From LSUCC0057 sp048549915 (GTDB lineage Bacteria > Pseudomonadota > Gammaproteobacteria > Pseudomonadales > Porticoccaceae), in NCBI GenBank assembly GCA_048549915.1, contig JBLYYE010000041.1:1-63732 (forward strand): a DNA stretch of 63,732 bases, given 5' to 3'. The translations under genes were made by a program, and so were the position numbers. Below are positions 52,403 to 61,679 of this stretch, one piece after another. The notes beneath the pieces are model-generated. The model had not been told where the DNA came from and ran no database searches. It worked only from the letters and a program-made list of their open reading frames with translations. Positions within the stretch are counted from its first letter, which is position 1; every line of letters starts with the position of its first letter.

Positions 52403-55030
52403 ATGAGTAGTGATCAGTACGACACTCTGCGCGGCAACGTCAGCGCTATGGGACGGATGTTAGGCGAAATTATTAGTGAAGCAGAAGGTGTTGAGTTTCT
52501 CGACAAAATTGAACAAATACGGCTGCTCTCGAAGTCGGCGCGCTCTGGCGATATAGAAGACCGCCAACAACTGACGGAGCTACTCTGTAATCTGGGTAGA
52601 GATCAGTTAGTGCCGGTTGCCCGCGCTTTTAGTCAGTTTCTCAATTTGGCCAATTTAGCGGATCAGCACTACACGATAGCGCGTGAGACCGATGAGTTAT
52701 TCTCCGCGACTGAAACACTCAACACCGCCTATGCACAGCTCAGTGAGCGCGGTGCTACACGGCAGCAGCTGTTTGAGGTGACTCGCGACCTTAATATCGA
52801 ACTGGTACTCACTGCTCACCCCACTGAAATTACCCGCCGCTCGTTGATAGACAAGTACACCGAAATAGATGCATGTCTAGCTCAATTAGAGCTGACTGGC
52901 ACCACGACTAGAGAGCAGCAAAAAACCAGCCAGCGGCTGCGTGAGCTAATCACACAAATGTGGTTTACCTACGACTTTCGTGTCGAGCGACCCACGCCTA
53001 TCGACGAGGCCAAGTGGGGTTTTGCTGTCGTTGAAAAATCCCTTTGGAAAGCGCTACCCGACTATATGCGCCGCTTAGACGATGCATTTTGTAAAGTGAC
53101 TGGTGCGCAACTGCCGCTCGATGCAGCGCCGATTAAATTTGCCTCATGGATGGGTGGCGATCGCGATGGCAACCCCAATGTCACAGCCACAGTTACCCGC
53201 GAGGTATTGCTGTTAAGCCGCTGGAAAGCTTTGGATCTCTACATCAGCGATGTGCAAAAGTTGATAGAAGAGCTCTCCATGTCTAGCTGTAATGCCACAC
53301 TGCGCGCCCAAGTGGGCCCCAGCCACGAGCCGTACCGCGAGTTGCTACGACCTTTGCGTCAAAAGCTGCGCAATAGCCGCGACAACATTAACCGGCTGCT
53401 CGACGGCGAAAAACCGCTATTGGTCGACACCATCGAGAGTGAGCAGCAATTACTTGAGCCGCTGACACTTTGCTACCAATCGCTCACCGACTCTGGCATG
53501 GAGTTAATTGCCAACTCAGAGCTGCTAGACGTATTGCGCCGCGTGCGCTGTTTTGGCCTGCACCTGGTGCGCCACGATATTCGTCAAGAATCTAACCGCC
53601 ACGCCGAAGTCTTTGCCGAGTTAGTTAGCTACCTGGAGTTGGGTGACTACAACGCTTGGAGTGAACAACAAAAACAAGATTTTCTACTGGCCGAATTAAA
53701 CAATAAACGCCCGCTGCTGCCGCGGCACTGGAGCCCCAGCGCTGCCGTTCAAGAGGTATTAGATACCTTTGCTGTGATTGCTGAGCAGCCCGCCAATGCC
53801 CTGCGCTGCTACATCATCTCTATGGCGCGCCAGCCATCCGATGTGCTGGCGGTGAAGTTACTGCTGCGCGCGACCGGATGTCAATTTGAGTTGCCAGTAG
53901 CACCACTTTTCGAAACGCTTGATGATCTCAACCGCTCGGCGCAAGTAGTCTCCACACTGTTGAACGTACCCGGTTACAGTGAACAAATTGACCATCAGCT
54001 TATGGTGATGATCGGTTATTCAGATTCAGCCAAAGATGCCGGAGTAATGGCAGCGGCTTGGGCACAATACCGTGCGCAGGAAGAATTGTTGGCTGTTTGT
54101 GCTGAACATAATGTAGAACTCACACTCTTTCACGGCCGCGGTGGCACCATTGGCCGCGGTGGCGCCCCTGCGCGCGATGCACTGTTATCACAGCCTCCCG
54201 GCTCGCTAAAAAATGGCCTGCGGGTGACCGAGCAGGGCGAGATGATTCGGGCTAAATTAGGTTTGAGCCCGATCGCAATCAAAACGCTGGCGCTCTACAC
54301 CAGTGCTATTTTTGAGGCCAACTTAATGGCGCCACCCAAGCCCAAGCAGGCTTGGCGCGATGCGATGCAGAATATCGCTGAGCTCTCTTGCGAGGATTAT
54401 CGCGCTGTTGTGCGTTACGACGAAGAGTTTGTTCCCTATTTTAGATTGGCGACGCCAGAGCAAGAGCTGGCTAAGTTGCCGCTGGGCTCGCGCCCTGCAC
54501 GGCGCGCTGGCAGTGGTGGTATAGAGTCGCTGCGCGCTATCCCTTGGATTTTTGCCTGGTCGCAAAATCGCCTGATGTTGCCCGCTTGGTTAGGAGCGGC
54601 TTCGGCTATGCAGCGTCTACTCGATCAAGGCCGTGCCGACGATCTGGCCGATATGGCCGCTCATTGGCCGTTCTTTGAAACGCGTTTATCCATGTTGGAG
54701 ATGGTATTTGCCAAAGCCGATGCAGGCTTGTCAGCATTTTATGATGAGCGGCTGGTGCCAGAAGAGTTACACCCTATCGGCCAGCGCTTGCGTCAGCAGC
54801 TGGCCGCTGATGCAAAGACTATCTTGCAGCTCACCGGTGCCGAGCAGCTGATCGATGATCATCCGTGGTCGCGTGAGTCTATTGCGCTGCGAAATATCTA
54901 CACCGATCCGCTCAATGTGTTGCAAGCAGAGCTGCTGCGCCGCAACCGCGAGCAAAACGATCCGCTCATCGAGCAGGCGATTATGGTGACTATTGCTGGA
55001 ATTGCAGCGGGGATGCGCAATACAGGGTAG
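52403..55030 (+). CDS. ppc: Phosphoenolpyruvate carboxylase
   Basis: An 875-residue PEPC: PEP + bicarbonate to oxaloacetate + phosphate. Key motifs are VLTAHPTEI (catalytic His near residue 138), GGDRDGNPNVT, GYSDSAKDAGVMAAAW, FHGRGGTIGRGGAP and the invariant C-terminal MRNTG. ATG 52403 has AGGAAAG upstream; an in-frame ATG at 52364 falls inside the promoter -10 and is rejected. It refills the TCA cycle when sugars or uronates are used. The HexR-like box links it to KDPG level and thus to alginate catabolism. Confidence 0.96.
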   Translation: MSSDQYDTLRGNVSAMGRMLGEIISEAEGVEFLDKIEQIRLLSKSARSGDIEDRQQLTELLCNLGRDQLVPVARAFSQFLNLANLADQHYTIARETDELFSATETLNTAYAQLSERGATRQQLFEVTRDLNIELVLTAHPTEITRRSLIDKYTEIDACLAQLELTGTTTREQQKTSQRLRELITQMWFTYDFRVERPTPIDEAKWGFAVVEKSLWKALPDYMRRLDDAFCKVTGAQLPLDAAPIKFASWMGGDRDGNPNVTATVTREVLLLSRWKALDLYISDVQKLIEELSMSSCNATLRAQVGPSHEPYRELLRPLRQKLRNSRDNINRLLDGEKPLLVDTIESEQQLLEPLTLCYQSLTDSGMELIANSELLDVLRRVRCFGLHLVRHDIRQESNRHAEVFAELVSYLELGDYNAWSEQQKQDFLLAELNNKRPLLPRHWSPSAAVQEVLDTFAVIAEQPANALRCYIISMARQPSDVLAVKLLLRATGCQFELPVAPLFETLDDLNRSAQVVSTLLNVPGYSEQIDHQLMVMIGYSDSAKDAGVMAAAWAQYRAQEELLAVCAEHNVELTLFHGRGGTIGRGGAPARDALLSQPPGSLKNGLRVTEQGEMIRAKLGLSPIAIKTLALYTSAIFEANLMAPPKPKQAWRDAMQNIAELSCEDYRAVVRYDEEFVPYFRLATPEQELAKLPLGSRPARRAGSGGIESLRAIPWIFAWSQNRLMLPAWLGAASAMQRLLDQGRADDLADMAAHWPFFETRLSMLEMVFAKADAGLSAFYDERLVPEELHPIGQRLRQQLAADAKTILQLTGAEQLIDDHPWSRESIALRNIYTDPLNVLQAELLRRNREQNDPLIEQAIMVTIAGIAAGMRNTG

Positions 55031-55050
55031 TAGCCCAAATGCCTCATAGA

Positions 55051-55080
55051 GGAGTGCCCAGAAGGCACTCCTTTTTTTTT
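55051..55080 (+). terminator. Intrinsic terminator of ppc
   Basis: GGAGTGCC (55051-55058) pairs perfectly with GGCACTCC (55064-55071), loop CAGAA, followed by nine T. It lies 20 bases after the ppc stop. Confidence 0.95.
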
Positions 55081-55459
55081 GCCAGAGATTTTGACAGACT
55101 TTTTTGTATTTTAAGGCAGTAATAGTCAGGTTAAGGTTTCAAAATAGGCGCGCCATTTGTCTTACAAATTGACTTTTCTTGTTGGATTTTTCTTGGAGTT
55201 CTTTTTGTTAAACCCATGTTTTATATGATAATTTAAAATATTTTTAGGTTCGATAGCTGTTCATTATGCAATTAAAGGGCGATTGTCTCACCACTTCAAT
55301 TAGCGGCCGCATACCAAAATGTGAATAAAGAGTGTGTTTATGTATAACAAATTTGTATTGCCAATATGTCAAACCTGATATATCGTGGTTCGCGTTGTTG
55401 ATGTTAATCGAGCAACGCCATCGGTTCTTAAACCAAAAACAAGCTATAGGGTGAATAAG
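55081..55459 (+). promoter_or_regulatory. Upstream region of the alginate-locus TonB receptor
   Basis: An AT-rich non-coding stretch. Two sigma-70-like promoters are visible: TTGTTA-16-GATAAT (55205-55232) and TTGTAT-17-TGATAT (55353-55381). The palindrome ACAAATTTGT (55347-55356) overlaps the second -35 and could be an operator. AGGG at 55448-55451 is the ribosome site for the ATG at 55460. Confidence 0.38.
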
Positions 55460-58400
55460 ATGAAGGCAATTAATCAAAGGGCAACCCGACAGCCGCGCAA
55501 GCCGGCTGGCAACAAAATGATTCTCAGCGCGCTGGCGCTAGCAATCTCTGCATTCTCTACTGGCGCCATTGCGCAAGAAGCGCCAGAGAGCGCAGTAGAA
55601 GAGGTTGTAGTCACAGGCATTCGCGCCTCGCTGGCCAGTGCACTCAACGAAAAACGCTATGCAGATAACCTGGTTGAAGTCATCCAGTCGGAAGATATCG
55701 GTAAACTCCCCGATCAAAACCTCGCTGAGGTACTGGAAAATGTTCCAGGCATTCAAATTACGCGCACCGCCGGTGTCGGCACTGGCGTGCAAATACGTGG
55801 TACCAATGCCAACCGCACCGAGATCAATGGTGTCTCAACTGTTGGTTCTGGCTCTGGCCGGAGCGGCATAAACTTTGAAGATGTCTCAGCCGGTATTATT
55901 GCCGCGGTAGAAGTGACCAAAGCCCCGGATGCCAAAACCATTGAAGGCTCAGTGGGTGGTACTATCAATCTGCGCACAATCCGCCCTCTCGATCTTGAGG
56001 AGCAACTGGCCACCGTGCGCGTGCAAATGGAAGAGAGTAGTCTCTCTACCGACAGCGCCACACCGCGTTTCTCAGGCACCTTCGGCAACAACTGGTCGTC
56101 CGATATGGGTGAGTTCGGCTTTGTCGGCAGCTACTCCTACACTGAATCTGACGTGACCGCTTTCCGTCCTAGAACTGACCGCGATAATCTAGTTGCCTCG
56201 GATAGTGGTTTAGGTAGTGCTCAAGAATTCGATTTTTTGCCTATTCAATTTTTGATTCAGGATTACGATAACTACGAATACGAAACTGAAAACTTCGCCG
56301 GCTCATTTGAATGGGCGCCCAATGAAGATATGAAATTCTTCTTTGATGTAGTGCTTAACGACCAGACACGCCAGCAAGAAAGTTCGCGTATCCAAGCCTC
56401 GGGCATCTCTGGCAACATGGGTCTCTATGTTCCCGATGCATTTGAAACTGTTAATTTGGGTTCTGCAGCTGGGTCATCTGGCAGTCAAAACCTCGGCTCT
56501 ATCCAAGCCGCAGTACAGGGTGTTATTCCAATCGATACGGATGGCAGTGACGGTAACCTGCGTTTCTCTGGTGATACCAATTCGCGCCTAACCGAGAGCG
56601 AAATTTTTAGCGCCGGTTTTGACTGGCAGGTGAACGATCGTCTATCTGCGCGTTTTGAAGTCTCTACCTCAAACTCCGACTCCAGCACGCCGAGTTTTAA
56701 TACTACCTTGAACTTTATTAACCCGAACTCGCCGTTAGATGCCGAGGCACTGCTGGCTAATCATGCTGCTAACGAGCTGGCGGGCAATGAGGGTCTGTAT
56801 GATTCCAACGAAAACGGTACCCCCTTCGTCTATGATCTCACCGGTGGTTCACTCACTTGGGGTGTGGCGCTTGGTGAAGCTAACGCGCCAACGGTAGAGC
56901 AGTTGCTAGACCCGGCTAATGTGGTGCTGCGCGATGTCCAGCAATCTCAAAGTATTGCTGAAAACAGCGAAGATGCCTTCCGTATGGACTTTAGCTACAT
57001 GGTCGACTGGAAAGCAATTAACTCTGTCGACTTTGGTTATCGATACAGTGAAACCACCAGCTTGCGTGATAATATAACCTCAAACGTGGGTTTGCGTGAA
57101 ATGGCAGATAGCCCAACCGGTGATCTGTTTGCAGAGCTGCTGGTGGCTGGCCCCAATAACTTTAATGATGCAGATGGCCGTGCACTCTATGTTCGCGACT
57201 TCTTGACCATTGATCCAGAGCGTGTAGCCTCTAACCCTGCTGGTGCATTAGCCATTTTAAATGCTGCCATTGAGGCAAATAATGCGATTACCGGTTCTAC
57301 GCGTGGGCCGATTAGCTCACCGACCTCAAGTACTTCATCATTCTTCGATATCAGTGAAGAGACCAGTGCCTTATATGCTCAAGCAAACTTTCAGGCAGGT
57401 ATTTTCCGCGGTAACTTTGGTCTGCGCTATGTGGAGACGGATGTCACATCGGATGCTTTTTCTGAGCTAGATGGCGTTGTAACGCCGAACTCCGAAAGCA
57501 GCAGTTACGATTTTGTCTTGCCACGCATTAATGTTGTAGCTGATCTACGTGAAGATGTTATTGTCCGTGCGGGATGGGGTAAAGATATCCGTCGTCCCGA
57601 CTTTGATGACCTCTCTTCAGCCTTCCAGTTCAGCACTAGCCCAAACAACAGTGTCAATCTTGGTAACCCTGCATTGAAGCCTGAAGAAGTTGAGTCTTTC
57701 GACATCACAGCTGAGTGGTACTTTGCCCCATCTAGTGTTGTCAGCATTGGTTACTTCAACAAAAAACGTACTGGTCTGTTTGTAACTCAGAGTGAGAGCC
57801 CCTACGAAGCTCCCGAGACGGGATACCGTGATCTCACGGCTCCCTGTGAGCAAGGCGGTATCTTCAACCCAATCGCTGATATCAATGTCTTTGGTCCTGA
57901 TACCGGTGTAGGTGTTTGTGTGCCATCTTCACAGGTGATTAATGGTGAAGGTGAAACTACTCAGAAGGGTATCGAACTGGCTGTTCAATACGACCTTTCA
58001 GGTTTTGAAGAGCAGTTGGGCTGGGCCTCTGGTTTTGGTTTCTTAGCTAACTACACCAAGCAAGAGTTCAGTGGCAGCGACTCATACTGGAGCGCTACAA
58101 GCCGAGCATCGTCTGTGTTTGCTGCTAATGGCGCCACCGATGTGGATATGGAGGCTACTCTGCTAGATCTATCAGAAAATGCCTATAACTTCACGGTTTA
58201 CTACGAGAAGTACGGTATTTCAGCGCGTGCCCGCTACACCTGGCGTGAAGCGTATCGCTCTGATGACTTCGGTAGTACCTCTAGCTACCCTTGGGGCTTC
58301 CCAGTGGTGCAAGAGGATCGCGGGCAGCTTAACGCCAGCATTAACTACGATATTACCGAGCAGCTCAGCGTAGGTCTTGAGGCTGTTAACATTACAGAGG

Positions 58401-58498
58401 AAGAGGTTGAGCAATCTTGTGTCAACGAAGGAGCGCTACTCTGCTTCCAAGGTTTGACGGATCGTCGTATCACCGTCGGTGCAACTTATCGCTTCTAA
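55460..58498 (+). CDS. TonB-dependent receptor, probable alginate oligosaccharide uptake
   Basis: A 1012-residue receptor with an extended N-terminus, signal peptide (about residues 20-40, cleavage near AIA-Q) and a plug opening EEVVVTGIRASLASALNEKR, then EDIGKLPDQNLAEVLENVPG, the signature of the large carbohydrate receptors of marine Proteobacteria. A 22-strand barrel follows, ending in the terminal Phe (VGATYRF). ATG 55460 with AGGG eight bases upstream is preferred to a GTG 25 codons earlier. Placed between the PL6/PL17 operon and uxuA, it most likely brings alginate oligosaccharides through the outer membrane. Confidence 0.88.
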   Translation: MKAINQRATRQPRKPAGNKMILSALALAISAFSTGAIAQEAPESAVEEVVVTGIRASLASALNEKRYADNLVEVIQSEDIGKLPDQNLAEVLENVPGIQITRTAGVGTGVQIRGTNANRTEINGVSTVGSGSGRSGINFEDVSAGIIAAVEVTKAPDAKTIEGSVGGTINLRTIRPLDLEEQLATVRVQMEESSLSTDSATPRFSGTFGNNWSSDMGEFGFVGSYSYTESDVTAFRPRTDRDNLVASDSGLGSAQEFDFLPIQFLIQDYDNYEYETENFAGSFEWAPNEDMKFFFDVVLNDQTRQQESSRIQASGISGNMGLYVPDAFETVNLGSAAGSSGSQNLGSIQAAVQGVIPIDTDGSDGNLRFSGDTNSRLTESEIFSAGFDWQVNDRLSARFEVSTSNSDSSTPSFNTTLNFINPNSPLDAEALLANHAANELAGNEGLYDSNENGTPFVYDLTGGSLTWGVALGEANAPTVEQLLDPANVVLRDVQQSQSIAENSEDAFRMDFSYMVDWKAINSVDFGYRYSETTSLRDNITSNVGLREMADSPTGDLFAELLVAGPNNFNDADGRALYVRDFLTIDPERVASNPAGALAILNAAIEANNAITGSTRGPISSPTSSTSSFFDISEETSALYAQANFQAGIFRGNFGLRYVETDVTSDAFSELDGVVTPNSESSSYDFVLPRINVVADLREDVIVRAGWGKDIRRPDFDDLSSAFQFSTSPNNSVNLGNPALKPEEVESFDITAEWYFAPSSVVSIGYFNKKRTGLFVTQSESPYEAPETGYRDLTAPCEQGGIFNPIADINVFGPDTGVGVCVPSSQVINGEGETTQKGIELAVQYDLSGFEEQLGWASGFGFLANYTKQEFSGSDSYWSATSRASSVFAANGATDVDMEATLLDLSENAYNFTVYYEKYGISARARYTWREAYRSDDFGSTSSYPWGFPVVQEDRGQLNASINYDITEQLSVGLEAVNITEEEVEQSCVNEGALLCFQGLTDRRITVGATYRF

Positions 58499-58546
58499 GT
58501 GATAACGTAAAACCTATCTGGTGGCGCTATCTCTGCGTCGCTACAC

Positions 58547-58578
58547 AAAAAAGCCCCAGCTATTGCTGGGGCTTTTTT
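58547..58578 (+). terminator. Intrinsic terminator of the TonB receptor
   Basis: AGCCCCAGC (58552-58560) pairs with GCTGGGGCT (58565-58573), loop TATT, with a run of A before and T after. It can act in both directions, but no leftward gene ends right here. Confidence 0.93.
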
Positions 58579-58933
58579 GTTGCGGTAAGCCGCGCCAAAA
58601 AGTTGAAATAACGCCTAATTGTAACGATTACTGATGAGCAATTGCCTACTTATCGTCACAACAATTAATCGGGCCCTTGAATAGTGCAGACAAGTCTTGT
58701 CTCCTTTAAAAAGTACCGTGCCATACCGCCGGGAAGTTTTTAGGGATTTAGTGCGATCATTTGAAATAGGGCATAGCCTAGCTTGGTAGTTGAGTAACCC
58801 GAAATACAATACAGGCAGCTAGGCTTACTGCAGCTCTGTGGGCGAATCTAACCAATAGCAGATTGAGCGTACGTAACGTTGTTTGCTGCATCCGTTGAAT
58901 TGCCGGTAGGAAGCTTGTGCGAGCACTAACGGA
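58579..58933. other. Non-coding stretch with inverted repeats
   Basis: No convincing gene. Two perfect inverted repeats stand out: AGACAAG-T-CTTGTCT (58688-58702) and AGCCTAGCT (58775-58783) with AGCTAGGCT (58817-58825), which could pair as RNA around a 33-base loop. It is downstream of both flanking genes, so it could hold a small RNA or a gene remnant. Nothing more can be said from sequence. Confidence 0.3.
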
Positions 58934-60211
58934 TTACATTAGCTGCCACAAGCTGCGCATACCCACGGCGGATGTAAACAGAGCAAAAAGTAAAATAGCA
59001 CTCAAGGCGATATTGGTACCCCAGCCTGCGGTGTATTTGCCCATCAGGGCTTTGCGGTTACTCAGATAAAAAATGCAGGCTACTGTGACCGGTAAAATAA
59101 AGGTATTAAATACTTGTGAGGCGATCATGACTGCGACAGGGCGAGCGTCAAACAGCGGTACCACCAAGCCAAGCAGCGAGATACAAAATACCATCACTCG
59201 ATATTTGGGCAGAGTCATATCGCGTGGGCTGTTATTAAAGTCGCAGAGCAGCCAAGGCAGCATCAGGATATTGGGAAACTGCGAAGAGACACCTGCAGCC
59301 ACCAAGCCAACCGCAAAAATAGAAGCCGCAAGAGGACCGGCAAGGGGTTCTAACAGCTGGATCATTTGTGATGCTTTTGAAAGGCTAATGCCCTCTACGT
59401 AGAGAGAACCTGCCGCCGCCGCCATAATAGAGGCGCTGATAACAAACATTAAACTCACCGCAAAAAGGGCGTCATTGCGCTGTTTTTTTATGTCGGCAAT
59501 ACCCCAGCCCGCCTCTTTTACTAGTGTAGTACGGATGATGAATAGGCCCGAAAATACGGTGGTGCCAATCATCGAGGTCATCACCAGCAGTGAGCTAGTA
59601 TCGCTGTCAGCGCGCTGCGCTGGGAGGCTTGGAATAAGCCCCGCTGCAATATCATTGACCGGTGGCATCATGATAAAAAAGTTGGCTAAAAAGCACGCAG
59701 ACATAACGGCAACTATAACGGCTAAGCTGCGCTCAAAAAATTCGGTTTTACCATTCCAAAAGATGTAATACACCAAACTGACAAAAAAGCCGGCAAAATA
59801 AATGGGTTTAATACCACCTTCAACCAACCCCTTAGACCACTCGTAACAGATATCGGCAACAATACCCATTACGCCCATAACGCTGGCGCAAACCCCAGCA
59901 GCCAGTGCAACAATAAAAAATACCCCTACTGCTGGGTGCAGGTGCTTGCGAAATGCCTGTAGTGCGGTCTCACCAGTGACCAGTGTGTAGCGGCCATAGA
60001 GGTTGATCATAAAAAAGGTGCATAGGCAGGATGCGAGAATGGTCCACAGTAAGGACATACCGTGCTCTGCGCCGGCTTTGGCCATAGAAGTGACGCTGCC
60101 AGTGCCAATATTAAAGCCGAGCAAGAAAATACCGGGTAATACTAAAGCTAAAAGACGACTAAACTTCTCGCGCAATGAGTTAACTGGAGTCGCTGTGCTC
60201 TTGTCGTTCAT
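58934..60211 (-). CDS. Nramp-related transporter lacking the metal-binding motifs
   Basis: A 425-residue, about 11-helix protein of the Nramp/SLC11 fold (LeuT-like). In canonical Nramp, TM1 carries DPGN and TM6 carries MPH, which bind Mn/Fe. Here TM1 reads LLGFNIGTGSVTSMAKAG and TM6 reads SMIGTTVFSGLFIIRTT, so the metal-binding residues are absent. It is the second gene of a leftward pair with uxuA (18-base gap), so transport of mannonate, another sugar acid or a related solute is more likely than metal uptake. ATG 60211 has an AGGTGA site. Confidence 0.75.
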   Translation of the reverse strand: MNDKSTATPVNSLREKFSRLLALVLPGIFLLGFNIGTGSVTSMAKAGAEHGMSLLWTILASCLCTFFMINLYGRYTLVTGETALQAFRKHLHPAVGVFFIVALAAGVCASVMGVMGIVADICYEWSKGLVEGGIKPIYFAGFFVSLVYYIFWNGKTEFFERSLAVIVAVMSACFLANFFIMMPPVNDIAAGLIPSLPAQRADSDTSSLLVMTSMIGTTVFSGLFIIRTTLVKEAGWGIADIKKQRNDALFAVSLMFVISASIMAAAAGSLYVEGISLSKASQMIQLLEPLAGPLAASIFAVGLVAAGVSSQFPNILMLPWLLCDFNNSPRDMTLPKYRVMVFCISLLGLVVPLFDARPVAVMIASQVFNTFILPVTVACIFYLSNRKALMGKYTAGWGTNIALSAILLFALFTSAVGMRSLWQLM

Positions 60212-60229
60212 GCTGTCACCTATTCATGT

Positions 60230-61414
60230 TTAGTGGGATAGTGTATGGATAACTCCGCGCACCTCTGCCAGCCCTTTTAGGCGGCCGATACCGGAGTAGC
60301 CTGGGTTAATGGTTTTGTTGATGTCATCCATCATTTGGTGGCCGTGGTCAGGGCGGAAGAAAATAGGCCCCCCAGCATCTTTGCGACTCTTTTCTTCATC
60401 CAGTAGGGCACGGATTATCGCAATCATGTCGACATCGCTATCCAAATGGCTGGCCTCGTAAAAGGAGCGCTGGTCGGAAGCATCGCGACTAACTCCACGC
60501 AGGTGAGAGAAGTGTATGCGTGGGCCAAACTGCTTGGCCATGGCCGGTAGATCGTTATCTGGGCGACTGCTGAAGGTGCCTACGCAGAGAGTCATTCCAT
60601 TGGCGGGGCTAGGGAGCTTGGCAAATAGTTGTTCTAAGTCGGCAGCTGTACAGATAATGCGCGGCAAACCGAGCATATCTCGCGGTGGGTCGTCTGGGTG
60701 TATGGCCAATTTGACGCCCAGTGCTTCAGCGCGCGGCAGCACTTGCGCCAAAAACGCCAACAAGTTGTCGCGTAAGCTATCGTGGCTCATGCCCTGGTAG
60801 TTGGCGAGCATAGCGCGGAAGTCTTCAAGTCCGTAAGCGGCAGTCATCTTGCCGGGCAAGCCGGCGATGATGTTATTGGTCAGGGTCGTGCGTTGGTCTT
60901 CAGACAGCGCCGCAAAAACTGCTTGGGCCTCGTCAATTTCTGCTTCACTGTAGTCGTCCATAGCGTCTTCACGCTGTAGAATAAAGAGATCAAAGGCGGC
61001 AAACTTTGGCTGATCAAAACGCAGCGCATAGGCGCCGCTAGGTAATCGATAGTTTAGATCGGTGCGCGTCCAGTCAATGACCGGCATAAAGTTGTAGCAG
61101 ATGGTTTTAATGCCGCAAGCGGCCAAGTTCTCCATTGAGGTAATCCAGCTATCGATATAACGCTGGCAGCCGGCGCGTGCTAACTTGATGTCCTCATGCA
61201 CTGGAATACTCTCTACCACACTCCAGCGCAGCGGCGCGAGGCCCTCCTCACACGGCTCAATCAATGCCTGGTGAGCCTGTATGGCCTTTTTAGTCCAGAC
61301 CTCGCCGGTCGGCACCTGGTGCAGAGCAGTAACAATATCAGTGACACCGGTCTGACGAATATCGTCAATTGTCACTGGGTCGTTGGGGCCAAACCACCTC
61401 CATGATTCGCGCAT
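60230..61414 (-). CDS. uxuA: Mannonate dehydratase
   Basis: A 394-residue xylose-isomerase-like TIM-barrel enzyme: D-mannonate to 2-keto-3-deoxygluconate, Fe2+/Mn2+ dependent. It starts RESWRWFGPNDPVTIDDIRQTG, then has NFMPVIDWTRTDL, LAIHPDDPP (metal site), LCVGTFSSR and FRPDHGHQM (metal-binding His). ATG 61414, with AAGGAG five bases upstream, is preferred to a GTG two codons earlier. Its product is the substrate of kdgK, so glucuronate- or mannuronate-derived mannonate joins the alginate route here. No uxaC or uxuB gene is in the window. Confidence 0.93.
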   Translation of the reverse strand: MRESWRWFGPNDPVTIDDIRQTGVTDIVTALHQVPTGEVWTKKAIQAHQALIEPCEEGLAPLRWSVVESIPVHEDIKLARAGCQRYIDSWITSMENLAACGIKTICYNFMPVIDWTRTDLNYRLPSGAYALRFDQPKFAAFDLFILQREDAMDDYSEAEIDEAQAVFAALSEDQRTTLTNNIIAGLPGKMTAAYGLEDFRAMLANYQGMSHDSLRDNLLAFLAQVLPRAEALGVKLAIHPDDPPRDMLGLPRIICTAADLEQLFAKLPSPANGMTLCVGTFSSRPDNDLPAMAKQFGPRIHFSHLRGVSRDASDQRSFYEASHLDSDVDMIAIIRALLDEEKSRKDAGGPIFFRPDHGHQMMDDINKTINPGYSGIGRLKGLAEVRGVIHTLSH

Positions 61415-61679
61415 TGCCACTCCTTGAAGTAATAAATGTAAGAATGCAATCCTACAATTATTTTACTTTGAGTGCTGACAAAAATGTTCCAAGATGGGGG
61501 TCTAAATCGAGATTTTTTCTACTGCGATAGTGCTGCAGGATAAGTCTAAATTTAGTGCATAGTCAGTCTGCTTTCATAGAGGCAGCACAGCTGGGCAGAA
61601 CAGTTGAATCGCAGCAGAGAACTGTTTAAGTTATCTGACTGTTTGATCGCCATAGCCACCAATAACCAAGGACTAATCC

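Noticed and set aside
58615..58809. Leftward 64-codon reading frame in the non-coding gap
   Set aside because: Composition is not protein-like, there is no ribosome site, and it spans inverted repeats.
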